From assembly GCA_902490095.1 (NCBI GenBank), contig CABUCQ010000021.1:1-23505 (forward strand): a stretch of 23,505 nt of DNA, given 5' to 3'. The position numbers and the translations under genes are program-made. The notes under the pieces were generated by a model. It saw only the letters and a list, made by a program, of their open reading frames with translations. It made no database searches and was not told the DNA's origin. The stretch comes from an uncultured Collinsella sp. GTDB lineage: Bacteria; Actinomycetota; Coriobacteriia; Coriobacteriales; Coriobacteriaceae. Below, piece after piece: positions 22,250 through 23,505 of the stretch. The number at the start of each line of letters is the position of its first letter. Position 1 is the first letter of the stretch.

Positions 22250-23166
22250 TCGAAAGCACCTACCAGCTCGTTGATGTCCTTCACGCCCTGGGACTCGGCC
22301 CAGGCCTCGAGCTCATGCGCGATCTTAAGCGAAGCACACGGATCGACGAAGTTGGCCATGCCGACCGACACGCAGGTGGCGCCGGCCAGGATAAACTCAG
22401 CCGCATCCTCGCCAGTCATGACACCGCCGACACCGTTGATGGGGATATCGACGGCCTGGGCAACCTCCCAGACCATGCGCACGGCGATGTGGTGGCACAG
22501 CGGGCCCGAAAGGCCGCCCTTGGGCTTGGCCACGCGGGACTTGCGGGTATGGACGTCGATGGCCATGCCCTGGATGGAGTTGATGACCGAAAGGCCGTCG
22601 GCGCCGGCAGCCTCGAGGGCCTTGGCAATCTCGGCAACGTTGACCGGCGCCATCTTCACGAACAGCGGCTTATCGGTCACCTTGCGGCAGGCAGCCATAA
22701 CGGAAGAGGCGCCCTCGGGCGTGGAGCCCATGGCGGCACCGCCGGCGGCGATATTAGGGCAGCTCACGTTGATCTCGTAGCCGGCAGCCCAGGGGCACAG
22801 CTCGACATACATCTCGAGTGCGCGGACAAACTCGTCAACGGAGTGACCGGCAACCTGACAGATGACCTGGCAGCCGTCCTTGGACAGCTGTTCGAGCCAC
22901 GGACCGGACTCGCGGGCAAAGGCGGCCACGCCGGGGTTCTGAAGACCCACGGAGTTGATCATACCGCCGGGAATCTCGGCCATGCGGGGCGCGGGATTGC
23001 CGGGCCAGGGCTCGGCAGCGCAACCCTTGGTGGTGATGGCGCCCAGCTGGGAAACATCAAAGAAGTTCTGGAACTGCCAACCGTAGCCAAAGGTACCGGC
23101 TGCGGTGTTAATGGGGTTCTGCATCTTGACGCCGCCGAAATCGACGGCCATGTTCACGGTACCCAC
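22243..23166 (-). CDS. pyrD: Dihydroorotate dehydrogenase class 1B, catalytic subunit
   Basis: This FMN enzyme oxidises dihydroorotate to orotate and, as a class 1B enzyme, passes electrons through PyrK to NAD+. The 307-aa product shows AAGTFGYG (22-29), TTKG (45-48), INSVGLQNPG, the active-site loop INVSCPN with catalytic Cys136 (class 1; class 2 has Ser), and the FMN-phosphate loops GVGGVMTGEDAAEF and ISVGMANF-like VSVGMANFVDP. The start is taken as the GTG at 23166, which overlaps the pyrK stop by one base and has GGTGG about 7 nt upstream. A GTG at 23157 and an ATG at 23151 are alternatives. Neighbouring pyrK confirms the 1B type. Confidence 0.95.
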   Translation of the reverse strand: MGTVNMAVDFGGVKMQNPINTAAGTFGYGWQFQNFFDVSQLGAITTKGCAAEPWPGNPAPRMAEIPGGMINSVGLQNPGVAAFARESGPWLEQLSKDGCQVICQVAGHSVDEFVRALEMYVELCPWAAGYEINVSCPNIAAGGAAMGSTPEGASSVMAACRKVTDKPLFVKMAPVNVAEIAKALEAAGADGLSVINSIQGMAIDVHTRKSRVAKPKGGLSGPLCHHIAVRMVWEVAQAVDIPINGVGGVMTGEDAAEFILAGATCVSVGMANFVDPCASLKIAHELEAWAESQGVKDINELVGAFEC

Positions 23167-23505
23167 TAGAAGACCACCACCTTGGAAGCATCGAACACGG
23201 GGCCGCACATACAAGCACCCTTCATACCGTCGACCGTCTCGACATTGCAGGTGTTGCAGGCGCCAAAGCCACAGCTCATCATGCGCTCAAGCGACACCTC
23301 GCAGTACGCACCGGCCTCGGCGGCAGCGGCGGCGACCTTCTTCATCATGACGGCGGGGCCGCAGCTGGCGACGTAGTCGTAGCCGCCCTCTCCAAGCAGC
23401 TCGGCTGCCGGATCGGTGCAAAAACCGTGCGTGCCGAGCGAACCGTCGTCGGTGCACACGTTAACCGTGGCGCCCAGCGCACGGAACTCATCGACACCCA
23501 CGACT
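23166..23505 (-). CDS. pyrK: Dihydroorotate dehydrogenase electron-transfer subunit PyrK, 5' end outside window
   Basis: PyrK carries FAD and a 2Fe-2S cluster and moves electrons from PyrD to NAD+. Only the C-terminal 112 or so codons are present; the start lies beyond the right edge. Visible are the NAD-binding end of the reductase fold (DYVASCGPAVMMKKVAAAAAE) and the iron-sulfur segment, with cysteines in CGFGACNTC and a later CMCGPVF, followed by the short C-terminal tail. The Cys spacing matches the PyrK 2Fe-2S pattern. The stop overlaps the pyrD start, as expected for a heterotetrameric class 1B enzyme. Confidence 0.93.
   Translation of the reverse strand, partial: VVGVDEFRALGATVNVCTDDGSLGTHGFCTDPAAELLGEGGYDYVASCGPAVMMKKVAAAAAEAGAYCEVSLERMMSCGFGACNTCNVETVDGMKGACMCGPVFDASKVVVF

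Noticed and set aside
1..23505. Mobile elements, CRISPR arrays, prophage remnants, tRNA or rRNA genes
   Set aside because: No transposase or integrase, no regularly spaced repeats, and no cloverleaf or rRNA-like sequence was seen; all genes are core genes with uniform composition.

Overview
The window reads as chromosomal core DNA from a high-GC Gram-positive bacterium. The best inference is an actinobacterium of the class Coriobacteriia, probably Collinsella or a close relative. Three things point there: strongly GC-biased third codon positions; an actinobacterial mIHF gene (mihF) between pyrF and gmk; and actinobacterial gene order (dnaJ..phoH-ybeY..era-recO, pyrF-mihF-gmk-rpoZ) mixed with blocks shared with Firmicutes (comEA-comEC-holA-rpsT-lepA-hemW, and a PyrK-dependent class 1B PyrD). 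This is judged from gene content, not from a database search.

Every supported protein gene lies on the minus strand, so transcription runs from right to left. In that order the window holds: (1) a pyrimidine operon, pyrK (5' end cut by the window edge)-pyrD-pyrF, with 1-7 nt overlaps; (2) a 239-nt intergenic region with a compact 58-nt inverted structure, a promoter and a leader hairpin; (3) mihF-gmk-rpoZ-thiI, almost without gaps and closed by a strong terminator; (4) the DNA-uptake genes comEA-comEC, then holA with its own promoter-like sequence; (5) rpsT, with an extended -10 promoter, an attenuator-like leader and a strong terminator; (6) an eleven-gene run, lepA-dusB-hemW-dnaJ-like-dnaJ-mtaB-phoH-ybeY-dgkA-era-recO, opened by an apparently leaderless promoter; (7) rpsO with a structured leader and a terminator; (8) pnp (3' end cut by the window edge) with hairpins in its leader.

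The common theme is translation and RNA metabolism: ribosomal proteins S15 and S20, LepA, Era, YbeY, PNPase, and the tRNA-modifying enzymes DusB, MtaB and ThiI. Alongside these are protein folding (two J proteins), DNA metabolism (HolA, RecO, mIHF, ComEA/ComEC), nucleotide synthesis (PyrK/D/F, Gmk) and lipid-carrier recycling (DgkA).

The most unusual object is the second J-domain protein (8862-9965). It keeps the J domain, Gly-rich linker and all four zinc-finger motifs, but has lost the second C-terminal domain and dimerisation region and ends in hydrophobic, probably membrane-spanning segments. It sits where hrcA is commonly found in related operons. Other points of interest are the structured pyrF-mihF intergenic region, the terminator-like hairpin in the rpsT leader, the leaderless lepA start, an acidic N-terminal extension on Era and a changed PP-loop residue in ThiI. 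I saw no tRNA, rRNA, CRISPR array, insertion sequence, prophage or other mobile element. No gene-free stretch exceeds 300 nt; the longest is 21294-21532.
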